A DNA stretch of 64,000 nt from an uncultured Saprospiraceae bacterium (GTDB lineage Bacteria > Bacteroidota > Bacteroidia > Chitinophagales > Saprospiraceae). The notes beneath the pieces were generated by a model. That model did no database searches, was not told the DNA's origin, and worked only from the letters and a program-made list of their open reading frames with translations. The stretch lies in the NCBI GenBank assembly GCA_937995755.1, contig CALKJD010000018.1, positions 27,593 to 91,592 on the forward strand, read 5' to 3'. The translations under genes were made by a program, and so were the position numbers. Shown one piece after another: positions 44,822 to 52,896 of the stretch (positions are counted from its first letter, which is position 1; each line of letters opens with the position of its first letter).

Positions 44822-45784
44822 ATGAAAATCACAACAGCAATTTCGTTTATTTTCTTCACTCTAATTATTAATTTAAACCTTGCATCTGCACAGAAGTCAA
44901 AATTTACAGATAGCAGCAAGAAATTTAAAACGTGGTATGCCGACCAATTAAGTGAAGGAGAAAAAATAAAAAAGAGTTGGTACCATTATGTTACTACAGA
45001 AAAAGAAGGTTCAGATGGCAAAGAATATTATGCTAGAGTGTTCTATCCTGAAACAGCTCAAATAATATCTCTTGAACAATACAAATCGAAAAAATACAAG
45101 ATTAAACATGGATATGCTATGTATTGGACAGAACAAGGAATGTTAGCAAGTGAAGGAAATTTTAAAAATGATAAAAGAGTAGGAATCTGGAAATATTACG
45201 ACCGAAAAGAAGGAACACTCAATTCCGTAGGAAGTTATAGAAACGATGAGAGAACCGGAATATGGACTAACTTTCACAATGGCATTTCAACTAGTATGTA
45301 TAAGTATAAAAATGGAAAGAGAGAGGGAGAATTTATAATATATGATACTTTAGGAATCATAGAAAACAAAGGGATATATAAAAGTGACACCATTTATAGT
45401 CAAGAGGTAACTCCTATCATTAACGATACTGTAAGTATTGAGCAAATGCCAATGTTCTACAGTGAACAATGCCAAGAAGTTGCTATCGATACTGAAAGAA
45501 AAAAATGTGCAGAAAATGAAATGCTTCAATACATCTACAAAAATTTAAAATACCCAGCAACTGCAAGACAATTTGGAGTACAAGGGCGCGTGATCGTTCA
45601 ATTTGTTGTCAACAAAACAGGAGGTATAGAAGACATCTATTTTTTACGAAGTTTGTGCCAATCAATCAAAGAAGAATGCACTCAACTCATAGAGAACATG
45701 CCTAAATGGACACCTGGAACGAAAGACGGAAAAGCTGTAAAAGTGATGTATACTTTACCTATACTATTTAAGTTTGATCATTAA
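44822..45784 (+). CDS. Secreted MORN-repeat protein with TonB C-terminal domain (copy 2)
   Basis: A 320-residue paralogue of the preceding gene. Signal peptide at residues 1-23 (ending ASAQ), then MORN_2-type repeats (GYAMYWTEQGMLASEGNFKNDKRVGIWKYYD, GSYRNDERTGIWTNF, GEFIIYDTLGIIENKGIY). A linker with SIEQMPMFYSEQC is followed by a TonB_C domain with intact YPATARQFGVQGRVIVQFVVNKTGGIEDIYFL and MPKWTPGTKDGKAV. The MPxF..C linker is common in TonB_C proteins of this phylum. It starts 22 bases after copy 1. Confidence 0.8.
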   Translation: MKITTAISFIFFTLIINLNLASAQKSKFTDSSKKFKTWYADQLSEGEKIKKSWYHYVTTEKEGSDGKEYYARVFYPETAQIISLEQYKSKKYKIKHGYAMYWTEQGMLASEGNFKNDKRVGIWKYYDRKEGTLNSVGSYRNDERTGIWTNFHNGISTSMYKYKNGKREGEFIIYDTLGIIENKGIYKSDTIYSQEVTPIINDTVSIEQMPMFYSEQCQEVAIDTERKKCAENEMLQYIYKNLKYPATARQFGVQGRVIVQFVVNKTGGIEDIYFLRSLCQSIKEECTQLIENMPKWTPGTKDGKAVKVMYTLPILFKFDH

Positions 45785-45877
45785 TAGGAGGCTGATGAAA
45801 ATTAGCTTTTACTACTAAAACAAAATGCATCATACATTTTTTCCACATAAAATACTGATCCAATAAATTGAGATAAC

Positions 45878-46843
45878 ATGAAAGCAATTTATTCCCTTTG
45901 GGTAATAATCATTTTAACAATACTAACTCGAAGTATCGCAACCGGACAGAGTCAAAGGCCAATATATCGACATAGCTCAAAGCTTTACATGGACAGATAT
46001 CTTGATAGATTAGACATAGGAGAAAAAGTAGAAAAGGGCTGGTATCATTATGTAGGAACTAAGACAGCGGATAAAAAATATCTCCTTAGAATATTTCATC
46101 CAGACACTAGACAGATGGTAGCATTAGAACAATACAAAAGCAATAAATATCTTAAAAAGAAAGGAATAGCTAAGCATTGGTTTGAAAATGGGAATCTAAA
46201 AAGTGAAGGCGCATACAAGAAAAACAAACGAACTGGCCAATGGAAGTTTTATAATTATGAAGACGGTTCATTAAGTTCGGTAGGCATGTATAAATCTGAC
46301 TCTAAAATTGGGCAATGGACTTTCTACCAGGGTAAACAAAAAGTAAGTGCATATACATATAACAACGATATTAAAGAAGGTCCGTTTATCGAGTACAATA
46401 CAAAAGGAGAAAGAATTAATCAAGGTACTTATAAAAACGATGTTCTCTATAGCCAAGTTCAACAAGTCACGAATAACGATACTATTTCGATCAAGCAGAT
46501 GCCGCTTTTCAACAGTGTAACATGCAATGAAATTACAGAATATGCAGAACGTAAGATTTGTGCAGATCATATGATGCTAACTTACATCTACGAGAAAATA
46601 AGATATCCAGTTATTGCTCGAGACCATTATATACAAGGTAATGTTGTAGCTCACTTTATGGTTAATGAATTAGGACTTATAGAAGACCTAACATTTGAAC
46701 AAGCATTATGTAATGAGATTGAATTGGAATGTACCAAAGTCATTACAGGAATGCCCAAATGGATACCTGGAACAACAAATGGAAAACCTACTGCTACAAA
46801 ATATACATTACCCCTTAAATTTGCTGTGGATTATAATTATTAA
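45878..46843 (+). CDS. Secreted MORN-repeat protein with TonB C-terminal domain (copy 3)
   Basis: A 321-residue paralogue of copies 1 and 2, closest to copy 2. Signal peptide at residues 1-23 (ATGQ). MORN_2-type repeats: GIAKHWFENGNLKSEGAYKKNKRTGQWKFYN, GMYKSDSKIGQWTFY, GPFIEYNTKGERINQGTY. The linker reads SIKQMPLFNSVTC, and the TonB_C domain YPVIARDHYIQGNVVAHFMVNELGLIEDLTF with MPKWIPGTTNGKP. A 93-base gap separates it from copy 2, so it may have its own signals. It is convergent with the DUF1853 gene, only 4 bases apart. Confidence 0.8.
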   Translation: MKAIYSLWVIIILTILTRSIATGQSQRPIYRHSSKLYMDRYLDRLDIGEKVEKGWYHYVGTKTADKKYLLRIFHPDTRQMVALEQYKSNKYLKKKGIAKHWFENGNLKSEGAYKKNKRTGQWKFYNYEDGSLSSVGMYKSDSKIGQWTFYQGKQKVSAYTYNNDIKEGPFIEYNTKGERINQGTYKNDVLYSQVQQVTNNDTISIKQMPLFNSVTCNEITEYAERKICADHMMLTYIYEKIRYPVIARDHYIQGNVVAHFMVNELGLIEDLTFEQALCNEIELECTKVITGMPKWIPGTTNGKPTATKYTLPLKFAVDYNY

Positions 46844-46847
46844 TCAA

Positions 46848-47645
46848 CTACCCCCAATGTGTGACGAACAACTTCTCTATCACCCCATTCCCTTTATCTA
46901 TCCATACCATAGGTGATCTATAGATAGCATGTCGTTCTTTAATCAATTCGATTGCAGATTCAAAGTTCATCCATTTAACATTAATATGAGGGATGTGTAT
47001 CCAATGACTTTTTGTGGGAAAATGAAATTTGAATGCAGTAAAATCTTCTTCCACAAAACGGTTTAGAGACATATAATAGCCTTTGATACAATCAGAATTC
47101 AAGACACCCAAATCTTGAATCTCCATTTCATACGGCGTAAATATTTCACCATAAAAAGCTACCTTCTGTGTGACTTCATCCACATTGATTTTGAGACGCT
47201 TCCTAGCTGCATCGGTATATAGCAAAGGCATCTGCTTGTTCTTCGTCTTATCCAACTTATACGTGAAAGCATCACCTCTATTAGGGCCAACTAAGCCTTC
47301 TACTATTCCATCCATTTCAGGATCTAATAGATAGAATTTATATGTCAATTCAACATGAATGATTTCATCTGTGTCTAACAACTTTATGATATAGTCCAAC
47401 TCTCCTAGCGTACGCTTATGCTCAATCAATTGTATAGATCGAGCAAGTACCTTGTACTTATTAGATGCTTTCAATAATTGCAAATAAATATGCTCTACTT
47501 GATGACCAAGTCTCAGCTTATCTGGAACAGGCCACAAGCGTGTAAAGTCTAACTTTCCATACTCAATTACAAACTGCTCTAATCCAAATTCAGTATCGGA
47601 CCATAGTAAATTTGATTGTAAAAACCCTTCGTACGACTTGCTCAT
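46848..47645 (-). CDS. DUF1853 family protein
   Basis: A 265-residue soluble protein. RTLGELDYIIKLLDTDEIIHVELTYKFYLLDPEMDG is characteristic of DUF1853, with E/D-D residues in a layout that resembles nuclease-like folds (GELDxhh...HhEhxxKF). The function is not known. A promoter element sits immediately upstream, so the transcript may start at or very near the ATG. The 3' end is four bases from that of the third MORN-TonB_C gene. Confidence 0.75.
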   Translation of the reverse strand: MSKSYEGFLQSNLLWSDTEFGLEQFVIEYGKLDFTRLWPVPDKLRLGHQVEHIYLQLLKASNKYKVLARSIQLIEHKRTLGELDYIIKLLDTDEIIHVELTYKFYLLDPEMDGIVEGLVGPNRGDAFTYKLDKTKNKQMPLLYTDAARKRLKINVDEVTQKVAFYGEIFTPYEMEIQDLGVLNSDCIKGYYMSLNRFVEEDFTAFKFHFPTKSHWIHIPHINVKWMNFESAIELIKERHAIYRSPMVWIDKGNGVIEKLFVTHWG

Positions 47646-47649
47646 ACCA

Positions 47650-47657
47650 CAAATGTA
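47650..47657 (-). promoter_or_regulatory. -7 promoter element abutting the DUF1853 start codon
   Basis: The minus strand reads TACATTTGTG; TACATTTG matches TAnnTTTG. It ends 4 bases before the ATG (47643-47645), so transcription would begin at or next to the start codon, implying a leaderless transcript. Confidence 0.4.
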
Positions 47658-47745
47658 GTCAATGCTTTATACTAATAAGCACCGCGCCATGGCAACATAT
47701 TTAAAATAAAATTAGCAATGCTACGTTAGAACCCTAGAAATAGAA

Positions 47746-47778
47746 AATGGCTTGAACAGAAATACAGTTCAAGCCATT
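47746..47778 (-). terminator. Terminator of lepA
   Basis: A perfect 12-bp stem (AATGGCTTGAAC / GTTCAAGCCATT) with a 9-base loop, followed on the minus strand by TTCTATTTCT. It lies 27 bases beyond the lepA stop codon. Confidence 0.8.
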
Positions 47779-47804
47779 ATATATTATATTCATAAGATCA
47801 AAAT

Positions 47805-49595
47805 CTAATCCAGTTTCAGAACATCTAAAAACGCCTTTTGAGGCACTTCTACATTTCCGATCTGACGCAGTTTCTTCTTACCTTTTTTCTGCTTTTCTAG
47901 TAGCTTACGCTTACGTGAGATATCACCACCGTAACATTTTGCGGTTACATCTTTACGCAATGCAGAGATCGTCTCTCTTGCTATAATCTTAGCACCAATA
48001 GATGCTTGGATAGCTATGACGAATTGCTGACGAGGAAGTAGTTCTCTAAGCTTCTTACACATCTTACGACCAAATGATTCCGCCTTAGTTTTATGCACCA
48101 AAGATGATAATGCATCGACTGCATCACCGTTCAACATGATATCTAATTTTACGAGGTCTGATGCACGATAATCGATAGGTGTGTAATCAAACGATGCATA
48201 ACCTCTCGAGATAGATTTCAATTTATCATAGAAGTCAAATACAATCTCTGCCAATGGCATTTCAAAAGTCAGCTCTACCCTCTCTTGGGTTAGATATGTT
48301 TGCTTAGTAAGTATACCACGCTTATCCATACAGAGAGACATAATCGAACCGATATATTCTGGCTTAGTAATGATTTGGGCACGTATATAAGGTTCCTCTA
48401 CTCTATCCAATCTAGTAGGATCTGGTAGATCGTTAGGCGTATTAACCTGGATTTTTACACCTTTCTTATCATATCCAAAATAACTAACGTTAGGAATAGT
48501 TGTAATTACCTCTTGGTCATACTCACGAGAAAGTCTCTCTTGAATTATTTCTAAGTGTAACATACCTAAGAATCCACAACGGAATCCAAATCCAAGTGCT
48601 ACCGATGATTCTGGTTCAAATACTAAAGAAGCATCATTTAACTGCAGCTTCTCAAGACTATCTCTTAGATCTTCAAAGTCTTCATTCTCAATCGGATACA
48701 CACCTGCGAATACCATTGGCTTCACATCTTCAAATCCATCGATACCTGCTTCGCAAGGTCTTTCCGCTGAAGTAATTGTATCACCTACCTTTATCTCTTT
48801 AGATTCTTTGATTCCTGTAATGATGTATCCTACATTACCTGCTTCGAGTTGCTTTTTAGGCACTTGATCCATCTGAAGGATTCCGATTTCATCCGCATTG
48901 TATTCGGCTCCTGTGTTAAAGAATCTAACTTTTTCTTTAGCTCTCATTACACCATTAACCACCTTAAAGTAGGCGATTACACCACGGAACGAATTGAATA
49001 CAGAATCAAATATTAGTGCTTGCAATGGCGCTTCTGGATCACCTTTTGGTGCTGGAATCCGATTTACTGCAGCTTCTAAGATATCTACGATACCTATACC
49101 TGTTTTACCACTGGCATGAATGATATCTTCCAAATCACAACCTATTAAGTCGATAATCTGATCAGACATCTCTTCGATCATGGCACTTTCCATATCTACC
49201 TTATTGAGCACAGGTATGATCTCTAGATCATGTTCTATAGCTAGGTAAAGATTGGATATCGTCTGTGCCTGTACCCCTTGAGAGGCATCTACTAATAATA
49301 GTGCTCCTTCGCATGCGGCGATGGACCTAGATACTTCGTATGAAAAATCTACGTGACCTGGAGTATCTATCAAATTGAATGTATATGTCTCACCATCTTT
49401 AGCTGGGTAGTACATCTGTACTGCATGACTCTTGATAGTGATCCCTCTTTCTCTTTCTAAATCCATATCATCCAACGCTTGATTTTGCATCTTACGCTCT
49501 GATATGGTCTGTGTATGCTCTAATAGCCTATCAGATAAGGTACTCTTACCATGATCAATATGGGCTATCACACAAAAATTTCTAATATTCTTCAT
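47805..49595 (-). CDS. lepA: Elongation factor 4
   Basis: A 596-residue translational GTPase that acts on stalled or misaligned ribosomes. G1 [17 protein letters not shown]3 [15 protein letters not shown] and G4 NKVD are present, and the LepA-specific C-terminal domain is visible in [24 protein letters not shown] and REQF-type [19 protein letters not shown], followed by the [26 protein letters not shown] tail. The length matches the family. A promoter element lies immediately upstream. Confidence 0.97.
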   Translation of the reverse strand: MKNIRNFCVIAHIDHGKSTLSDRLLEHTQTISERKMQNQALDDMDLERERGITIKSHAVQMYYPAKDGETYTFNLIDTPGHVDFSYEVSRSIAACEGALLLVDASQGVQAQTISNLYLAIEHDLEIIPVLNKVDMESAMIEEMSDQIIDLIGCDLEDIIHASGKTGIGIVDILEAAVNRIPAPKGDPEAPLQALIFDSVFNSFRGVIAYFKVVNGVMRAKEKVRFFNTGAEYNADEIGILQMDQVPKKQLEAGNVGYIITGIKESKEIKVGDTITSAERPCEAGIDGFEDVKPMVFAGVYPIENEDFEDLRDSLEKLQLNDASLVFEPESSVALGFGFRCGFLGMLHLEIIQERLSREYDQEVITTIPNVSYFGYDKKGVKIQVNTPNDLPDPTRLDRVEEPYIRAQIITKPEYIGSIMSLCMDKRGILTKQTYLTQERVELTFEMPLAEIVFDFYDKLKSISRGYASFDYTPIDYRASDLVKLDIMLNGDAVDALSSLVHKTKAESFGRKMCKKLRELLPRQQFVIAIQASIGAKIIARETISALRKDVTAKCYGGDISRKRKLLEKQKKGKKKLRQIGNVEVPQKAFLDVLKLD

Positions 49596-49602
49596 AAGAG
49601 CG

Positions 49603-49610
49603 CAAATATA
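49603..49610 (-). promoter_or_regulatory. -7 promoter element just upstream of lepA
   Basis: The minus strand reads TATATTTGCGC, an exact TAnnTTTG match with trailing C, 7 bases before the ATG at 49595. The leader would be only a few bases. Confidence 0.45.
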
Positions 49611-49803
49611 CTTGTATCGTGGTACTTATGATCGTCATCTACTATAATTATCGTAGTTATAACACAAATAATGTCCATATGTATAACCTAATTTGATATT
49701 TAGCTCTCTGAATCATTGTTGGATAGAAGTTATTGATGTCGTTGACTTACTTTATTATTCTAAAAAATGCCCTTATATTGGATGCTCAAACCAGATTAAC
49801 ATC

Positions 49804-50916
49804 ATGATCAAAACTATATTATCTGCTTTTGCCATAGCAGCAATACATACTACTAGCATCGCTCAATATACTTTCTCTACTGAAAAAATGGCTCCTTGTA
49901 CGGAAGTCAAGAACCAACAGAAGACAGGTACTTGTTGGAGTTTTGCGACCACCTCATTTTTAGAATCTGAGGCAATCCGAATGGGACAGCAAGATGTAGA
50001 CCTATCAGAGATGTATGTCGTACATAATATATACAAGGACAAAGCGACCAACTATGTATTAAGGCAAGGAAAAGCAAACTTTAGCCAAGGCGCACTCGCT
50101 CATGATCTTATAAGAGCAGTCACTAAGCATGGTGTCGTCCCTGAAAGCGTTTACTCAGGAAGAGATAATGAAGAAGAAATATATAATCATAGTGAATTAG
50201 AGAAAGGGCTAAAGGGCTATCTGGATGGTATTATATCAGCCAAAAACATCGATAGTCATAAATGGCAAAATACGGTTGATGCTATACTTGATATCTATAT
50301 GGGAGATGCTCCAGAATCATTTGTGATGGAAGGAGATATGAAAATGACAGCTAAATCTTATGCCAGAAAGCTAAAGCTAGATGTCAAAGATTATGTAAAC
50401 CTTACTTCCTTCTCTCATCATCCATTTTACAACAGCTTCATCTTGGAGGTTCCAGACAATTACTCCAACGGATCATTTTATAATCTACCGATAGATGACC
50501 TTCTAAATACCATTGAATTTGCTTTAATGGAAGGATATACTGTAGCTTGGGATGGCGATGTAAGCGAAAAAGGATTTTCGTCAAAAAATGGTTTAGCCAT
50601 ATTACCTATTACCCAAAGTGAAGAGCAATGGAAAAGCCCTGTGCCTGAACAAAAGGTTACTCAACAAAGCAGACAAGACGACTTTATGAATTATAGTACG
50701 ACTGACGATCATTTGATGCATATGGTGGGAGTGGCACTTGATCAAAAAGGTACGAAATACTTCATCATTAAGAATAGTTGGGGTGAAATCAGTAATTACA
50801 AAGGGTTCCTATATATGTCTGAGGATTATGTAAGAGCTAAAACGGTAGGAGTCTTATTACATAAAGATGCTATTCCTGCTCCGACATCTAAGAAGCTATT
50901 TACATCTATCAAGTAA
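49804..50916 (+). CDS. Secreted C1-family peptidase (bleomycin hydrolase / aminopeptidase C-like)
   Basis: A 370-residue papain-fold peptidase with a signal peptide (residues 1-21, ending SIAQ). The catalytic Cys is C44 in KTGTCWSFATTSFLESEA, the His is H306 in HLMHMVGVA, and the Asn is N324 in IKNSWGE. The order and spacing, with a long insert between the Cys and His, fit the bleomycin-hydrolase-like C1B group, but the enzymes of that group are cytosolic in most organisms and this one is exported. I chose the ATG at 49804 because it begins the signal peptide; a TTG at 49693 in frame is less likely. Divergent from lepA. Confidence 0.85.
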   Translation: MIKTILSAFAIAAIHTTSIAQYTFSTEKMAPCTEVKNQQKTGTCWSFATTSFLESEAIRMGQQDVDLSEMYVVHNIYKDKATNYVLRQGKANFSQGALAHDLIRAVTKHGVVPESVYSGRDNEEEIYNHSELEKGLKGYLDGIISAKNIDSHKWQNTVDAILDIYMGDAPESFVMEGDMKMTAKSYARKLKLDVKDYVNLTSFSHHPFYNSFILEVPDNYSNGSFYNLPIDDLLNTIEFALMEGYTVAWDGDVSEKGFSSKNGLAILPITQSEEQWKSPVPEQKVTQQSRQDDFMNYSTTDDHLMHMVGVALDQKGTKYFIIKNSWGEISNYKGFLYMSEDYVRAKTVGVLLHKDAIPAPTSKKLFTSIK

Positions 50917-51033
50917 GAATCTTATATTTCTAAAACGTGTAAAAAGGAGAAATATCACAATATAGGCAGCATTTAATATTTAGTGCCGTTGTAACAATAT
51001 ATGATCGCTTTACGCACACAGTAGCGACTATAT

Positions 51034-51071
51034 TAATAGACTTAGATCGTCTGTTATTGACTTTTTTTTTT
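51034..51071 (+). terminator. Possible terminator of the C1 peptidase gene
   Basis: TAATAGAC / GTCTGTTA, an 8-base stem with one G-U pair and a 7-base loop, followed after five bases by a run of ten T. It is about 120 bases beyond the stop codon, so assignment is tentative. Confidence 0.35.
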
Positions 51072-51114
51072 ACAAATCTATAGAATGCTAAATGGTATAA
51101 TGCCACATAGTTAT

Positions 51115-51894
51115 ATGAAGATTAAAAACTTAATATTATTCCTATCGATTGGACTTATAGCTATATCCTGCAATAAAGATCCAAACGATCTGAGGGTACT
51201 CAATCTTGAAGGAGAAATAATCGTTAGCGCTGATCAGATTTTGACCTCAAATGGCCCAAAATTTAGCTACTCGCTTACCACTGTGAATGCACAAGAGTGT
51301 GCAACCTCTGATATAGAATACACTCTCATAGATCAAGAAGGCGAACTAAATCTAATACTAGAGGATATCTCTCAAGAAGAAGACTGTGCATCTGGTTCTG
51401 GAAATCCGGTTGAAAGTATACCGCTCAATATAGTGAACGGTGTGACCGAGATCGCGATATCTCTTAGAAATATAGTGAAAAATGCTGGCCGCATAGAGAC
51501 AACTGAACTTCAACATATATTGAAATTAGATGCGCCTGAAGGGATTGTTGTGGGTAACACTGTTGTCAATCGAATGCCTACGGATGTTCTTTTTGGAATT
51601 GTTTCTGGTGAAGATATGACTAATCCATTATTTCAAAATCTAATGGATTCATTAAGCCAATTTAGTATTGATGTATTGCCTGATGGCTATTACACGTCAT
51701 ACTTCTCTATCAATAATCAACAAGCAGAGATAATAGATAATTGGTCTGGCATTACAGATACGCATCTAGATGTGTATTATCGAATAGAAGACAAAGAGGC
51801 ATTCGAAGCATTCATCACGCAATACAAAGAAAATTATAGCGATTTTGGATTTATTCTTAGAGATGCTGCTAATGGAGAAATCTTATTCCTGTAA
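51115..51894 (+). CDS. Lipoprotein of unknown function
   Basis: A 259-residue protein whose N-terminus MKIKNLILFLSIGLIAISC forms a lipoprotein signal peptide with the Cys at residue 19. The ATG at 51115 is preferred over the one at 51085, which would add ten residues before the signal. The mature part has a short Cys pair (ECAT, DCAS) and a C-terminal half with VLFGIVSGEDMTNPL and QAEIIDNWSGITDTHLDVYYRIEDKEAFEAF. No known family is recognised. The stop codon is adjacent to the convergent NrtR-like gene with no intervening base. Confidence 0.6.
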   Translation: MKIKNLILFLSIGLIAISCNKDPNDLRVLNLEGEIIVSADQILTSNGPKFSYSLTTVNAQECATSDIEYTLIDQEGELNLILEDISQEEDCASGSGNPVESIPLNIVNGVTEIAISLRNIVKNAGRIETTELQHILKLDAPEGIVVGNTVVNRMPTDVLFGIVSGEDMTNPLFQNLMDSLSQFSIDVLPDGYYTSYFSINNQQAEIIDNWSGITDTHLDVYYRIEDKEAFEAFITQYKENYSDFGFILRDAANGEILFL

Positions 51895-52584
51895 CTATAT
51901 CTCGAAATTAAACCCTTCTGCTTTTAACGTTAGATAACGCTCTGGATCAAAGCTAAATAACTTTGCAGGCCTATGTGCTACACCTTGTTGATACTGCTTT
52001 ACATCTAGCAGCAACTTCATTGATAATATTTTCTTTCGGAAATTACGCTTATCTAATTCTTTATCTAATACGGCCTCATATAGACTCTGCAACTGTGATA
52101 AGGTAAACGTATCTGGCAACAACTCGAATCCAATAGGTCTCAACTTCACATTACGCCTCAACTTATCCAAGCTAAACTCTAGTATCTCTTTATGATCAAA
52201 TGCTAGAATATCTACATCCTTAATCTTAATCCAACTCACTTCTTCGGCAAAACTTAGTGCTTGCGGTGCTACTTTATGGATATTAATCAGGGAGTAATAA
52301 GCGATCGTAATTACACGACCAGATGGGTGACGATTGACTTTACCAAAGGTCTTTACTTGTTCTAAAAATACATTATCAAGACCTGTCAGTTCTTTAAGCA
52401 CTCTGATCGGTGCATCTCGCAAATCTTCATCATTATGCACCATTGCTCCTGGCAAGGCCCAATGGTTAGCAAATGGAGCTTCTGCCCTTTTAATCAAAAG
52501 GATTTTTAGATCTGCATCATCAAATCCAAAAATCACATTATCTACAGAAAATGCAGTCTTAAAAAATTCTTTTCTAATGGGCAT
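51895..52584 (-). CDS. NrtR-like transcriptional regulator (degenerate Nudix domain + winged helix)
   Basis: A 229-residue protein with an N-terminal Nudix fold and a C-terminal winged helix, the NrtR architecture. In place of the classical box it reads GAMVHNDEDLRDAPIRVLKELTGL: the REUxEE residues are replaced by RV.KE, so hydrolase activity is probably lost and the fold would sense a small ligand such as a sugar phosphate or ADP-ribose-like molecule. The C-terminal part (FELLPDTFTLSQLQSLYEAVLDKELDKRNFRKKIL) matches the winged-helix segment. A promoter element and a perfect 20-bp palindrome lie immediately upstream, suggesting self-regulation. Confidence 0.85.
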   Translation of the reverse strand: MPIRKEFFKTAFSVDNVIFGFDDADLKILLIKRAEAPFANHWALPGAMVHNDEDLRDAPIRVLKELTGLDNVFLEQVKTFGKVNRHPSGRVITIAYYSLINIHKVAPQALSFAEEVSWIKIKDVDILAFDHKEILEFSLDKLRRNVKLRPIGFELLPDTFTLSQLQSLYEAVLDKELDKRNFRKKILSMKLLLDVKQYQQGVAHRPAKLFSFDPERYLTLKAEGFNFEI

Positions 52585-52610
52585 CTGGGCGTCTTTAATT
52601 TAAGCTTCCT

Positions 52611-52618
52611 CAAATGTA
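52611..52618 (-). promoter_or_regulatory. -7 promoter element upstream of the NrtR-like gene
   Basis: The minus strand reads TACATTTGAGG, an exact TAnnTTTG match, 26 bases before the ATG at 52584. Confidence 0.5.
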
Positions 52619-52649
52619 TTAAAAGGAAGTGACAAATCAACACTAAGTC

Positions 52650-52669
52650 CGTAAAATGGTCATTTTACG
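52650..52669. promoter_or_regulatory. Perfect 20-bp palindrome, candidate operator of the NrtR-like regulator
   Basis: CGTAAAATGGTCATTTTACG: nine-base arms, no mismatch, two-base centre. It lies just upstream of the expected -33 position of the NrtR-like promoter and 228 bases before the acylase gene. Perfect symmetry at a regulator's own promoter is the usual picture of an autoregulatory operator. Confidence 0.6.
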
Positions 52670-52896
52670 ACTATAATTAAAATTAAGTACCGTAAGAGTA
52701 GCTATTCATTATGTCTAATTATTTGTTCATCAATCATTAAGTCAAAATTCAATTGACTAACTTATGCTTTGTTATACCATTACTGCTAATAATTTGACGT
52801 ATTGAATTCGGTATAATGCCGTCACTTATTGAGATCTAATTACCTTATCACTAGCATTGACAATCGCTTTCGGCATTTTTAATATTATAGAGACTT

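Larger units (their letters stand above)
52585..52896. other. 312-base intergenic region between the NrtR-like gene and the acylase gene
   Basis: It holds the NrtR-like promoter element (52611-52618), the 20-bp palindrome (52650-52669) and AT-rich sequence with no gene-like frame. A 7-base inverted repeat TTATACC...GGTATAA lies at 52772-52816 with a wide gap. No exact TAnnTTTG was seen on the plus strand. Confidence 0.5.

Noticed and set aside
45795..45818. Seven-codon frame preceded by AGGAGG (MKISFYY) between MORN-TonB_C copies 2 and 3
   Set aside because: Shine-Dalgarno use is rare in this phylum and so short a frame with no attenuator structure is probably chance.
49693..49803. Upstream TTG start for the C1 peptidase
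   Set aside because: It would add 37 residues before an otherwise well-formed signal peptide that begins with ATG at 49804.
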